The notes below the pieces were generated by a model, which saw nothing but the letters and a program-made list of their open reading frames with translations, had not been told where the DNA came from and searched no databases. 64,000 nt of DNA from Psoroptes ovis. Its lineage: Eukaryota; Arthropoda; Arachnida; Sarcoptiformes; Psoroptidae. Shown in pieces: positions 22,001-32,273 of the stretch. The position numbers and the translations under genes are program-made. Positions within the stretch are counted from its first letter, which is position 1, and every line of letters starts with the position of its first letter. The stretch lies in contig PQWQ01000025.1 of assembly GCA_002943765.1 (NCBI GenBank), positions 558,001 to 622,000 on the forward strand, in the 5' to 3' direction.

Positions 22001-23272
22001 CCCCGAAATGAATTATTATCCATTAATTATTCATCCTCGTCATCTGGATCATCCATGATTAATCAATCCCCATTACGTTGTGTACCGAATTTTCCTGTTT
22101 ACATTTCACCATTGCGGCATAACCAAACGACAATGAGCCATAATGGCGCCATGATGAATGGATTCGGAGCAGCAACAAATGGCTATTGTTGTTCACCAAA
22201 CAATAAAAACAATATAACATATCGTTTTGATCAAAATAATTTGACAACAAACAAAGATTTTGAACAGATCAATAATATTATGAAATCATCAACAGTAGTT
22301 GCTGCTAATAATGCCGCATCAACAATGCCAATCACTACCACCGCGCCTCCATCCCTAGCTAATAGTAATAATCATCATTTGACAAATATTTCGGGTACAA
22401 CTAATCATCATTTCAATCATCATAATTCACATCAACATCATTCAGACATGAAAGCATCGATAGCTACGGCTATGATGTCAACATTGACAGGTGGTAGTGT
22501 TGGTGGTGGTGGTGGCAGCACTAGTAGCAGTAATAATACTAAACGAATTATATCCAAACGAATATTACAAGATGATATGAATGGCAATGATGGTAATAAT
22601 ATTTCAAATGATTCAAAGAAAATACCTCGTATTATTAATTTGAAATTACATGGTATAAAATCGGATTTAAAATTAATTCAAAGTAGCAGCTGTAGTATCA
22701 GTGGTGATGAATCGAATGATTCTTCAATCCGATCATCGAATAATGGTAATTTGAATATTTTGACAACAGTAGCAGCATCAGCAGCAGCAACAACGACGAC
22801 CATTAATCATCATGGTTTCACTGGTGACGTTGGTGGTGGCGGCGCTGATGGTGGTAATTCAAATATTTGTACAGCTGGCGGCAGCACCAGCAGTACTGTT
22901 GTCGCAGCTGGTATTGATAGAGCAACATCAGCAACAACGACTGCAACAATAATCGCTGATCATCATCAATCATCAACAATTATTAATAATAATCAATCGA
23001 CAACAGTAGTGACACCTATATCGACGACAATAACTACTGCACCAATCATTCGGCAATCGTCGCAACCAATTTTACAGCCAGTTGTAGCACAAATTATTCA
23101 TCATCCAATACCACCGCAACAACAACAACTGCGACAACCAGTGCCGCAAGCCAATAATGGTGCTCTACAACAACCAACGCCGACTACCGCCCCCACCACT
23201 ACCACAGCAACAATCATACATCATTCGAATGTAACTATTGTTCCACCACCAGTGACGACCAATTTAATTTAA
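19006..23272 (+). CDS. retinoblastoma-family pocket protein (p107/p130/Rbf-like)
   Basis: Five exons: 19006-19152, 19215-19579, 19649-19845, 19918-21905, 21974-23272; about 1331 aa, four introns of 62-72 nt. The N-terminal cyclin-like region shows 'MHWLACALYESCRKCP', 'SLTRILRACDINLIKFF' and 'NFNVTTVIFKKY', and then 'GDDLVNSYHLLLVCIDY', all typical of RBL1/RBL2/Rbf. Pocket A (about residues 430-640) and pocket B (about 770-930) are separated by a Ser/Thr/Asn-rich spacer. Pocket B includes 'LDQIIMCCIYGIARIKGQE', and 'FPVYISPLR' follows it. The last 350 residues are low-complexity Thr/Ala/Asn/Gln. The family binds E2F/DP to repress S-phase genes and is inactivated by CDK phosphorylation. It is the only pocket protein in this window. 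Confidence 0.95.
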
Positions 23273-23580
23273 ATCATTTTCATTTCATTTTAACAAAAAT
23301 TTTAAAATTTTGATTCATTTAATTAATTCTTTCATTCATTTGCATCATCATCATCATCATTTGAATCAAATCCGGACATTTTTTTAGATATTTCATCATT
23401 CATTCATCATTTAGTCCCTATGGTTCCTAATACCGAATCCATAATTGATATTTACATCATCATTTCAAATGTGTGTGTTAGAGTCACAATAATCATCATC
23501 AAGCAAATAATATATATTATCTAATTAAGACCAAAACATACGTAAGTTGATCATATGTTTTATATGAATTTTTCGACTTT
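23273..23580. other. convergent intergenic gap
   Basis: 308 bp between the stops of the pocket protein and POMGNT2. AT-rich with CAT repeats; nothing else is visible. It must hold both 3' UTR ends. Confidence 0.6.
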
Positions 23581-25795
23581 TTATTCCGATGCTGGACAAC
23601 AATCAGCTGGAATACGATTATATTCACTTTGGATTTGAATATCGCATTTCATTTTCACCCAAATTGTCAAACATTGGACATGATTTGAGCTGTTCATGGA
23701 GCTATTGTTGATCAATAACCAGGTATTATTGGTGTGAAAATAATACTGTTTGGGCGGCCCTTTTGATTGGGAATCAATTTGAATTACAATTTCATATTGA
23801 AAACATTGTGATTTCATGTCAATGAATTTCAAATTCCAAGGTTCTTGCCAGCTGATTTTCACTGATTGATCATCGATGAAGGTACATTGAATATTTTGTA
23901 TTTCGCTGAGAAATATTGGTTGTTGTTGCTGTTCAGGTTCGAATTCATACCTGTCAGTGATCATCGATTGTTTTTGCTCAAGAAACTCGTCAAACGAACT
24001 CAAATCTACTTTGGTGTTTTGATTGATTCGAAATAGCCAATGATGGTTGGCGCAGCAAAGCATTTCCCCCAGCTCATCCATTGATTTATTAATCGAATTG
24101 ATTGCTTCGAATTTCTGATCATCGAATGCCATTTGGCCATAATTTAAATATTTCTTCATTTCTTGGTCACTTGGAAATTCAGTACTCACATATTGCGTGT
24201 TTGTCCATGAGAAATATTGGTATCGAAGAATTCTTTGGACCAATACCTTGTATATCGATGAATGATTGCCATTGATCCCATATGGGAACAATTCATATAT
24301 CTCTATTTGATCCCTTAGTGGTTCAATGAATATCGACAGAATCAATTCAGATCCATGCATAGCGAACAGTTTCGATGCACAACGAATTTTTCGAATGATT
24401 TTTTTGAATTCTTCGATGTCGAATAGCATTGAACGTTCGATTTCGATCACATTGACCGAGTAGTTCGAATACTTTTGTCGCATAAAATTTAAGAAATCAT
24501 TGAGATTCAAGATTTTTCGATTATGTTTACGTGCTATGACCACGATTGATTGATCTGCACATTGTTTCCTTGGAAGATTTAGTCCTCGATGAATTTTATG
24601 CCGCATTCGCTCGATTTGAATGCGTATAGTTCGATATTCATTTTCATTTCGTTCGATCGGTGATTGCGGACGTCTGAAGCCGTATTGATACCAGATTGTA
24701 GATGTGGTTAGACCTTTGATAAAGGGTTAAAGAAATTTTTGAAAATTAGAACGCGTTTCGATGGTCCCAGCATCTTACCTAAATAAGCTCGTTCAAAGCA
24801 TACAATCGAATCATTCAGGCTGAAATCGCCTCGAAACAATAATCGTTTTGTTTTGGCGACTTGTTCGATGAAAAACTGGCCAAATTCACGCGAATAATCA
24901 TCATCAATGAATACGTTGTCAATTTGTTGATTCACGGCCGAAATAGTGGCCTGTAAAGGTAGAAGGTCATCATGTATCAGATGCAATAGATTGTCTGGCT
25001 TAAATCGGCTAAATATCAATGTTTGCTTTGGTACCAAATAAAATTTGGGTCCATCATCCTCATCACTGATTAACTTATCCAATTGATCGTAAGGTACTGT
25101 TGGCAAATATTTAATCAAATAACGATTGTGGTCATACACCGGCGACAGTCGGCCATAAACAGGATGATTTTGATTGAAATTTTCAGGTAAAATGGTCCGA
25201 TTCGGATCAATCAATAGGAAATATTCATTCGATTCGAATCGATAACATAATGTTTCGAAATGGCAATACACATTTCGATCGATAATCAATGTACAATATG
25301 CTGAACTTGGCCTATTTGAAAAAAAGAATTTTGAATTAGTTATAATTACAGTCAACAGATGGCGTTTTCACTGCGGTATTTTTCAAAAAACCGAAATATC
25401 GTATCTTTTCATTGCCAAGAGTGGGGTTTGAACCCACGCCCTCCTTAGAGGATCAGATAACCTATTATGAGAGCAACCGAACAGTCACATAATGACCTTA
25501 GTCGTACTCTTAAGTCTGACGTCTTAGACCACTCGACCATCTTGGCACCAATTTAACAATTATAAGTAGGAAAATCAATTTTGTGGCCAAAATTCTGGTC
25601 ATTTTTTGGGGCCCTATGAATCGGCTATGAGAAAACTGACCTGATCATTTTGGCAGCATCTGTGGATGACAATCGAATTATCCATTGATCACTTTGATAC
25701 GGCCAAAAAATGCTGAAATGAATTCGATCATTGTAAATCAATGAAAGCACCAAAATGGCAAATGAACACGTGATTAAAATTGATTTATTCAACAT
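23581..25795 (-). CDS. POMGNT2: protein O-linked-mannose beta-1,4-N-acetylglucosaminyltransferase 2
   Basis: Three exons, 25795-25641, 25311-24779 and 24713-23581, give about 606 aa (the human protein is 580). Exon 1 encodes a type II signal anchor (hydrophobic residues about 5-20). The glycosyltransferase region has 'RFKPDNLLHLIHDDLLPL', 'ERAYLG' joined to 'TIWYQYGFRRPQ', 'LFAMHGSELILSIF' and 'CCANHHWLFRINQNTKVD'. A C-terminal fibronectin III domain begins near 'VKISWQEPWNLKF'. In the ER the enzyme adds GlcNAc in beta-1,4 linkage to O-mannose, starting core M3 glycans on alpha-dystroglycan. Intron 1 (329 nt) is unusually long for this window because it contains a tRNA-Leu gene and a CTCF-like motif. 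Confidence 0.93.
25352..25366 (+). promoter_or_regulatory. CTCF-like motif
   Basis: TCAACAGATGGCGTT matches the core of the CTCF consensus less well at its 3' end. It lies in POMGNT2 intron 1, about 50 bp from the tRNA-Leu gene. Confidence 0.4.
25414..25546 (-). tRNA. tRNA-Leu (anticodon UAA), with intron
   Basis: The cloverleaf can be drawn by hand. Acceptor GCCAAGA pairs with TCTTGGC. The D arm is GTCGAGTGGTCTAAGAC. The anticodon stem TCAGA/TCTGA encloses loop CTTAAG, giving anticodon TAA. The extra arm is CCTC-TAAG-GAGG, as expected for a type II tRNA, and the T arm is GTGGGTTCAAACCCCAC. About 50 nt after position 37 form an intron. The gene is nested on the same strand inside the first intron of POMGNT2. 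Confidence 0.93.
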
Positions 25796-26035
25796 TTTTT
25801 GCTTCGATTCACAAAGATAAATTAATTAAAGTTAAAAAGGGTTAAAAATATACACAGTTGTTGAATGGCGCCATAAACAAACACATGTCATAACAAACAC
25901 ACCGAATTATCATGGTCACCGAAATTGAACATTTTGACAAGTTGACTGGTGTTTACATTTGTTTGGCTAGAGCAATACAGAATTTATGAATGGAGACCAA
26001 TGAAGAAAAAAAAAATTGAATTTTTTTCAGATATT

Positions 26036-27889
26036 TCAAGAGGTTATAGCCTGTGTCGTCGTCGATTCTAATAGCAACGAAAATTCATGTAAAAAATTAT
26101 ATGAATCTTTGTATGAAATATAAACAATATCAGGATCGATAATACTTTCTTCAAAGGTCCATTGTTCATTGATCGCTGACATTCGTTTCGATGTGGTCGC
26201 GAATGCTTGTTGATAAAATGTATGACATTCTTTTAGGGCCAACAGTGGTGGACAACCACATACAACCCCGATACCTTGACGTTCAGGATCAGGTGTAACC
26301 AATACCAGTGGTAGTCGGATGGCACGTTGTGATTTACTATTAAATGATGCATATGCACTCAAGGTGTAAATGGCCAATGTTTTCAAACAACCAGGGTGGC
26401 AAAAGAGGTGAGCATCTGGTGTGGATTCAGGTATTATGACATACCATAATACATTATTCATCAATGATATCAAATGAGCATCGATTATCAACTGTACTTG
26501 TTTAACAATGGCCGATAATTGTATTTTGGCCATGTTTATACCTAAATTGATTAGTTGTTGATTGTTCACCGATGATGTTGTTGTTGTTGTTGTCGACAGT
26601 GATTCGAATGAATCGAAAAATTTTTCATTAAAACTTTTTTGTTTATCCGAAGATTCGAGCAATGCACGTGCTGCCATAGCTAAATCAACCGAAGAATATT
26701 TATGATTACCACGTGTTTTTTGGCTAAAATCATTTGTACTGTCCCCAGTGTTGTTAATACCACGATAACCAATGAAATTATAACAAATCAATTTCGAAAG
26801 ATTATATTTGGACTTTTTCTCTTCAAATTCTTCCAGCAGCCGTTTACGTAGATCTAAATCCATTGATTTGAATTTTTGTCGACATTGATTCAATGGTAAG
26901 CCTAATTCGGCTAAAAATTGATGCAATCGTTTATGGCCTTTCATTTTCCATATCTTAAAACCACATGATGTATACATTGTATGGCAAATACTATCATAGA
27001 GGGACCATTCACGATATAGATTCAGGTTCAAGTCTTTCTCATATTTGATGGTCAAATGATTGGTTATTGTTGACAATTCATTGGTGCTCGAATCGTTATT
27101 ATTATTGGTCATTATGAATGCATTATCACTGCGAATGTTACGTAACCGATGCATTGATTGCTGTAAATAATTCAATTCATTTTTCATCAAGGTGGTGGGT
27201 AATTTGAATGCATTTTGTTTATCAGCAATGGCCAATATCGTCAACCATAGCAGCTCATTTGAATCTTTACCCAATTTCCAAGCCAGGTCAAAGAATAATA
27301 TCGATGTTGAATATGAATAATATGTCATTTGTTCATATTCGGTCATGATTTGTTGACGATTTTTTTCGAATTTCTTGAAATCTTGACGCCTTTTCAATTG
27401 TTCTAGGGTCATTGATTTGACATCCATTTCGTAATCATCAACAGGGTCATTCGAATCCCAGAATACTTCATCATATTTTGGTATTTTTTCAAATTCATTT
27501 TCAATATTATTCAGATCACTTATTGAACATAGTAAATGTATTGATGATTTGCTGTAAACATTTTGTACATTAAATGGTCGATGACAATCAGCTATGAATA
27601 TTTTTACATCATTTTCAGGCAACAACAATTCGATGACATCAATGGATGACCCCAAATTAATCATCAGAATGTATTTAATACCACCAATACGTTCACGATA
27701 TGATCGTTGAATTTCTTGCTGTGTACGTATCGGTACAATCGTATATGGTACGTGATCACATTCGAATAGGTAACGGATTATTTTGGCCGCTGCTAATGAA
27801 TCAATGTCATGACTGACCATAATCAAGACATGTTGACGATTAGCCACTATTTGGTCATAGAATTCTCGCCGATTATCGCTGATAATCAT
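26036..27889 (-). CDS. CDC45: cell division control protein 45
   Basis: 617 aa, single exon (the human protein is 566). The N-terminus carries the degenerate DHH-phosphoesterase-like fold typical of CDC45 ('VLIMVSHDIDSLAAAKII', 'IADCHRPFN'). An acidic insert follows ('DSNDPVDDYEMD'), then 'YYSYSTSILFFDLAWKLG' and 'LWLTILAIADK'. The C-terminal part has 'SAYASFNSKSQRAIRLPLVL' and 'GIGVVCGCPPLLALKE'. CDC45 joins MCM2-7 and GINS to form the replicative CMG helicase. A near-perfect E2F site lies about 210 bp upstream of the ATG (28097-28106), as expected for an S-phase gene. It is slightly longer than the human protein because of Asn/Ser-rich and Thr-rich inserts. Confidence 0.95.
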   Translation of the reverse strand: MIISDNRREFYDQIVANRQHVLIMVSHDIDSLAAAKIIRYLFECDHVPYTIVPIRTQQEIQRSYRERIGGIKYILMINLGSSIDVIELLLPENDVKIFIADCHRPFNVQNVYSKSSIHLLCSISDLNNIENEFEKIPKYDEVFWDSNDPVDDYEMDVKSMTLEQLKRRQDFKKFEKNRQQIMTEYEQMTYYSYSTSILFFDLAWKLGKDSNELLWLTILAIADKQNAFKLPTTLMKNELNYLQQSMHRLRNIRSDNAFIMTNNNNDSSTNELSTITNHLTIKYEKDLNLNLYREWSLYDSICHTMYTSCGFKIWKMKGHKRLHQFLAELGLPLNQCRQKFKSMDLDLRKRLLEEFEEKKSKYNLSKLICYNFIGYRGINNTGDSTNDFSQKTRGNHKYSSVDLAMAARALLESSDKQKSFNEKFFDSFESLSTTTTTTSSVNNQQLINLGINMAKIQLSAIVKQVQLIIDAHLISLMNNVLWYVIIPESTPDAHLFCHPGCLKTLAIYTLSAYASFNSKSQRAIRLPLVLVTPDPERQGIGVVCGCPPLLALKECHTFYQQAFATTSKRMSAINEQWTFEESIIDPDIVYISYKDSYNFLHEFSLLLESTTTQAITS

Positions 27890-28096
27890 TTCGATTTAGT
27901 TATTTTCTTGGTCAAATGTATTCAAAATTTGAAAAATGACAAGTTTTTATTGAATGAATTTCGAAATCAATTCACCAAAACAAAAACAATCACAAGATCA
28001 GCTGTTTGTTTTGTTGAAGGCTTCATTTCACATGCATACACACAGAGAACCTTCGCTTAACCTTGCTTGTTAACCTTTGCTTATAAAGAAAAAAAA

Positions 28097-28106
28097 GGCG
28101 CCAAAA
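28097..28106 (-). promoter_or_regulatory. E2F-like site upstream of CDC45
   Basis: On the minus strand, the CDC45 sense, the site reads TTTTGGCGCC, a consensus E2F/DP site (TTTSSCGC). It lies about 210 bp upstream of the CDC45 ATG. CDC45 is a classical E2F target in animals. Confidence 0.55.
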
Positions 28107-28247
28107 TTCGATTCGAGCATGCGCAGTGAAACAAATCGAATTTTCGAAGACAAAGAAAAAATGTTTTCGGAAAAACATTCGAAACAAAAGAAAAATTTCC
28201 AGAAATTCATTCGAATTATTGTGGGAAAATCTTTGGGACAAAGAATG

Positions 28248-28285
28248 AATTCTTTAAGATTTCATTCATAAAATCTTAAGAAATT
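28248..28285. repeat. short hairpin
   Basis: Arms AATTCTTTAAGATTT (28248-28262) and AAATCTTAAGAAATT (28271-28285) are complementary with two mismatches around an 8-nt loop. It resembles the hairpin at 869-906. Its origin is unknown. Confidence 0.45.
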
Positions 28286-28890
28286 GCAATAAAAAATTGT
28301 CCAAAATGAAAGTGTTAATCATCATTCATTCATTCATCAAAAAAATCAATCAAAATGCAAATTAAGAACATTGAAAACTCATTCATTCACTCAAATTATA
28401 ATCATATTATTATGATGATGAAATGGCTGCACGAAATGTTTACATTTCAACAAAAGAAATTCGTGGCCAAATGACAAAACATCGTCTCTAAATATATGTG
28501 TGCACAGAGAAACAGATATGATCAATGATGATGATCATAATCTAATAAACCATAGACACAAAATGAATAGCGGGTGAAGGTCATCTCAATAATCAACAAG
28601 TTATGAAGATAATGATAATTAAATCATCAAAAATAATTGAATAATGAAGTAATCTTGAATTTCGTTCATCATTACATTCAATTGCCATAATAATTTTTTC
28701 GAATAATAAAAGCAATATCACGCAATGGTTTGATGATGAGCAAGTTTTCAAGCAAACACATTTGCCAGTTGAATATGTGATAGAAAAATCGGAAATATTT
28801 TTTGTATTTCCATTTTATTACATCATTATATGCAATGCAATGGTTGACCAGGTTTGACATTTGAATTTTCTTTAAATTTTTCTATTTAAA

Positions 28891-28966
28891 ATTGTCCGAA
28901 AAGTTCATTCGGCTTAATCAATCGAGAGTTGCACATGAAAATCGGCCAAAATTTTCCGGACAACCC
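28891..28966 (+). mobile_element. mariner-like MITE, type A
   Basis: 76 bp. ATTGTCCGAAAAGTT at the left and AATTTTCCGGACAACCC at the right; core cattcggcttaatc, agagttgcacatg. The left end is slightly decayed. Confidence 0.8.
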
Positions 28967-29310
28967 AAAATAAATGTAATCACACCGTATAATTAAAATT
29001 CTTTGATTAGATTTTGATTATTTTTTGTGGCAGGAAATGAATTTGTTTCTATTTTCTTCAGTTGAAATATGATTAATTAATTGTCTCCCTTCTCTTCTCC
29101 TTCTTGTCTTTAGATTATTTCCGATTATAATAATTCAATGAAAACACTGAACATCATCAATGGAATGGCTCCGGGCAAAATGAATTTTTCCAAAAATTAA
29201 AACTCCAAAACATCACTTTGTCCTTGATTCGTTTAATATGTTATTATCAACTATATATATGACCATTGAAAATGTACACGAATTTTCAGTACTTTTTGTG
29301 CAAAATATTT

Positions 29311-29390
29311 TGGTTGTCCGTAAAGTTTTGGCCGATTTTCATGAACAACTCTATCGATTAAGCCGAATGAACTTTTCGGACAACCACCTA
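29311..29390 (-). mobile_element. mariner-like MITE, type A
   Basis: Inverted orientation. TGGTTGTCCGTAAAGTT starts the element and AACTTTTCGGACAACCACCT ends it; core gccgattttcatgaacaac, aagccgaatg. Confidence 0.85.
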
Positions 29391-29914
29391 ATACATAAGT
29401 ATTCATCACAAACACATCAATCAACAACATTTCGACATTTTCGGCTCGGAATTGGGTCAAAGGTCGAAGAATGTTTTTGAAAGGTTATGAAGATTCATTT
29501 ATATCAGAAGAATCGAATCAAATATGACACATGTGCCCTCAAACGATTACGTCCATTTGAAAAAATGTAAGTCTAAATTTTTTCTATGTTTTCTGTGTGG
29601 TTTTTCAAAGCTCAAAGACGACACCATCCATCCAACCAGCCAGCCATCATCGTCATTATCATGCAGCCAGCCAGTCAGCCAGCCATACATCCACCGCCAA
29701 GCGAATGAAGGTCATGTATCAGAGTTTGCATTGAAAATGTGATGATTTACAAGCTTTTCAATGTCTGTGATGGGTTTTTATTATCATTTTTTGAGGCTGA
29801 GTATTTTTGATGATTTGAGATGATGTATGCTTTGTTTGTTATTGGTATGTTTGGGGTGTATGGTGTATAGCATGTAACAATGAAAATCAGCCCATTATAA
29901 TCACTAAAAAATCA

Positions 29915-29993
29915 AGGTTGTCCGAAAAGTTCATTCGGCTTAATCACAATAGAGTTGCTCAATAAAAATCTGCCAAAACTTTTCAGACAACCT
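29915..29993 (+). mobile_element. mariner-like MITE, type A
   Basis: 79 bp. Termini AGGTTGTCCGAAAAGTT and AACTTTTCAGACAACCT (one mismatch); core cattcggcttaatcacaat, agagttgctcaat. Confidence 0.85.
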
Positions 29994-30172
29994 TTGGATA
30001 AATTGACCTTGGCGGCCAAGGAGGAATATATGTGTTCAATGGTTACTGGTTTTTTGGCTGGAAATCAATGATGATGATGGCGGCGATGGTGATGGTCACT
30101 CAGTCAAATCAAATATATGTGTGCTTCACTTGTATTTTATTTGATGATTGTTTTTTTGGTGTTCATTGTTTT

Positions 30173-30250
30173 AGGTTGTCCGAAAAGTTTTGACCAATTT
30201 TCATGAACAATTCTATTGTGATTAAGCCGAATAAACTTTTCGGACAACCT
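30173..30250 (-). mobile_element. mariner-like MITE, type A
   Basis: 78 bp with perfect 17-bp termini AGGTTGTCCGAAAAGTT / AACTTTTCGGACAACCT; inverted core gaccaattttcatgaacaa, aagccgaataa. It looks one of the best-preserved copies. Confidence 0.88.
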
Positions 30251-30767
30251 AGCACGCACATTTAGTTTGCTGAGGCGCCTAAGTGTTTGAAGATTTTCCT
30301 CTGTTTTTTTTTTTTTGTGAACATCTGTTTGCCTTTAGGGAATAATTTTCTGTGAAATTTTTTTCAGCTCGAATCATGCTGAGCACCAAAAATGAATGAG
30401 TTTTGTGTGCATGGTGAAGAACCATGGACCTTATACACACACATTATGTCTGTGTGAGAGTCAAATCTGCCAAATTCATTGTGTGGCGTTGGAAATTTGA
30501 AACTCTCTCTCAGAGACCCTGCACGAACCAGATTGATTGATCAGTTTTTAGTTAGCGGGCGAAACTCACGAAGAAACAAATGGAATAATCCTCCTCGAAA
30601 ATTTTACGAGGTCAAATTTTAAGGCCCCCTCATTAGTTTTTTGGTCCCCATCTTTACCTCGGCTTTCACTTCGGCTCGGTTGTTGCTGTAGTTAACTCAC
30701 TACTCCCATATCGCTTTTCACCTAGTATCTTATCTGTCTGTGTGTGTGTGTGAAAGATTTATTTATT

Positions 30768-30842
30768 AGGTTGTCCGAAAAGTTTTTGCCGATTTTTCAA
30801 TGATTTTCTATGATATAACCGGCAAAAACTTTGCGGACAACT
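30768..30842 (+). mobile_element. mariner-like MITE, type B
   Basis: 75 bp. The termini are like type A (AGGTTGTCCGAAAAGTTTTT / AAAAACTTTGCGGACAAC), but the inner terminal repeat continues as TTTTTGCCG and the core is 'caatgattttctatgatat'. Four type B copies are all found between 30.7 and 38.4 kb. Confidence 0.82.
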
Positions 30843-31725
30843 AAATAGAAAAAAAATCAGTGAGGAGGAGGAGGAGGGCGAAAAACTGACATTTTTTTTC
30901 GCAGTGCAGATGCGAGTGTTTTTTGGTTTGATTGCTGTTTTGTTTGGTCCCTAAATGAAGCTTGCTGCGCTAAGTGCTTTGTTCACAAGCGGGCACCTCG
31001 AACAATCGAAACTTCTCTTTTCGACCGTTTTTTGTTTCGTCGTTGTTATGGTTGAGAGAATTTCGCTTAGTACCGCCGGGGAGCATATGATGATGATGAC
31101 AATGATTATGAAGAGGAGAGGAGGAGTAATTGCTGCTGAACTAAAATCTTGCTGAACACAATGAAAAAAAAAAACGGCGATTTTTAGGTTTTTTTTTTTG
31201 GTTCGCCATATTCAAACCGGTCTATGCCTCCCTCCAATCATTTTTTTCACCAATCATATTTGTAGTCCAAGGTCATCAATAGTCTAAGATTCACAAAGGT
31301 CATTTTGTCCTGGTTTCGGATGAGCAAAGATGGAAAAGACCAGGCGCCTTTTTCTTCATTTGTTTTCGATAATTTTCAACAAGTTTTTTTTCAAAAAAAA
31401 AAAAAAAAAAAAAAATCACGCGAACCGCGCATGCCCCACGATGAACTAGGCCAAAGGGAGTAATGGTGTCCTCTTCGGCAGCAGCAGCTGTGTTTTTGTC
31501 GTGGGAAAAGTACTTAGCCAGCCAGTTTCAGCAATCTGGGGCCTTCTGTTTTCAAATTTGGAGTTAAAAAAAATGGGTGGTCGAACAATTAGAAGTGGTG
31601 TGTGTGTGTGTGTATGTCTGAAAAGATGAGGAGGAGGAATATTCAAAGTGAAAGCAAGCTGCGCAACACAACATTTTCTACTCCCGCGCTCAAGTCTCCT
31701 GCTGCTGCTGCCTGAATGTCATGCA

Positions 31726-31844
31726 CAGAGTTTAAAGTTTTAATTCGTAGTTTTAAAATTTAATTTCGTTATTTTACTATTTGAAATTCCATTCAAAACT
31801 ACGAAAATTAACTTTAAAACTATGAATAAAAACTTGAAATCCTG
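31726..31844. mobile_element. family 2 MITE, copy 3
   Basis: 119 bp. The left end CAGAGTTTAAAGTTTTAATT and right end AATAAAAACTTGAAATCCTG are inverted copies of the termini seen at 547-707. The interior holds 'tcgtagttttaaa' and 'aaactacgaaaattaac'. Confidence 0.65.
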
Positions 31845-32273
31845 TGTATGTGTGAACAATACACATAAAGAACCAGAAACAAACAAAAAAAAAAAAAAAA
31901 AAAAAGAGGAGGAGGAATAAACATTGGCGGCAGAGGCGACTACCATTTTGCAGACAGCGCAACACTTTTCATCATTGTTTCATTGGTCCAAAGTAACCGT
32001 GTGACCCCCTAACTTACACTCAGAAATAATAAAAAATCGTCGCGCAACTCGCGACACAAAACACGAACCAATCAAAATGAAGACGAAAAAAAAAGATTCG
32101 AAAATCGAATTCAAAATACAAAACAAAAAAACATTCGAAACATTTTCATTTTGGTGATTCTCCAGTGTGTTCTTTGGTCTTGTTTAAATGTTGTGATTCG
32201 TTCCTAAGCAAAGCTTGAAGTTTGAATTATTTTGAAAAATTTGCCAAATGTTTAAGTGTTAAATGAATAAACG

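Larger units (their letters stand above)
27890..32273. other. 4.4-kb non-coding region rich in MITEs
   Basis: It contains the CDC45 promoter side, five MITEs of the main family (28891, 29311, 29915, 30173, 30768), one family 2 MITE (31726), (GT)n and poly-A tracts, and the likely 5' UTR and promoter of the BED/hAT-derived gene beginning at 32274. Short open frames here overlap MITEs or simple repeats and look non-coding. Confidence 0.6.

Noticed and set aside
25865..25874. Palindrome ATGGCGCCAT upstream of POMGNT2, also at 8351 and inside the pocket-protein CDS near 22142
   Set aside because: Three copies of a 10-bp palindrome, one of them coding, are too few to claim a regulatory element.
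28023..28271. Overlapping ORFs on both strands upstream of CDC45
   Set aside because: Lys/Phe-rich low-complexity translations of A/T-rich promoter DNA; no family resemblance.
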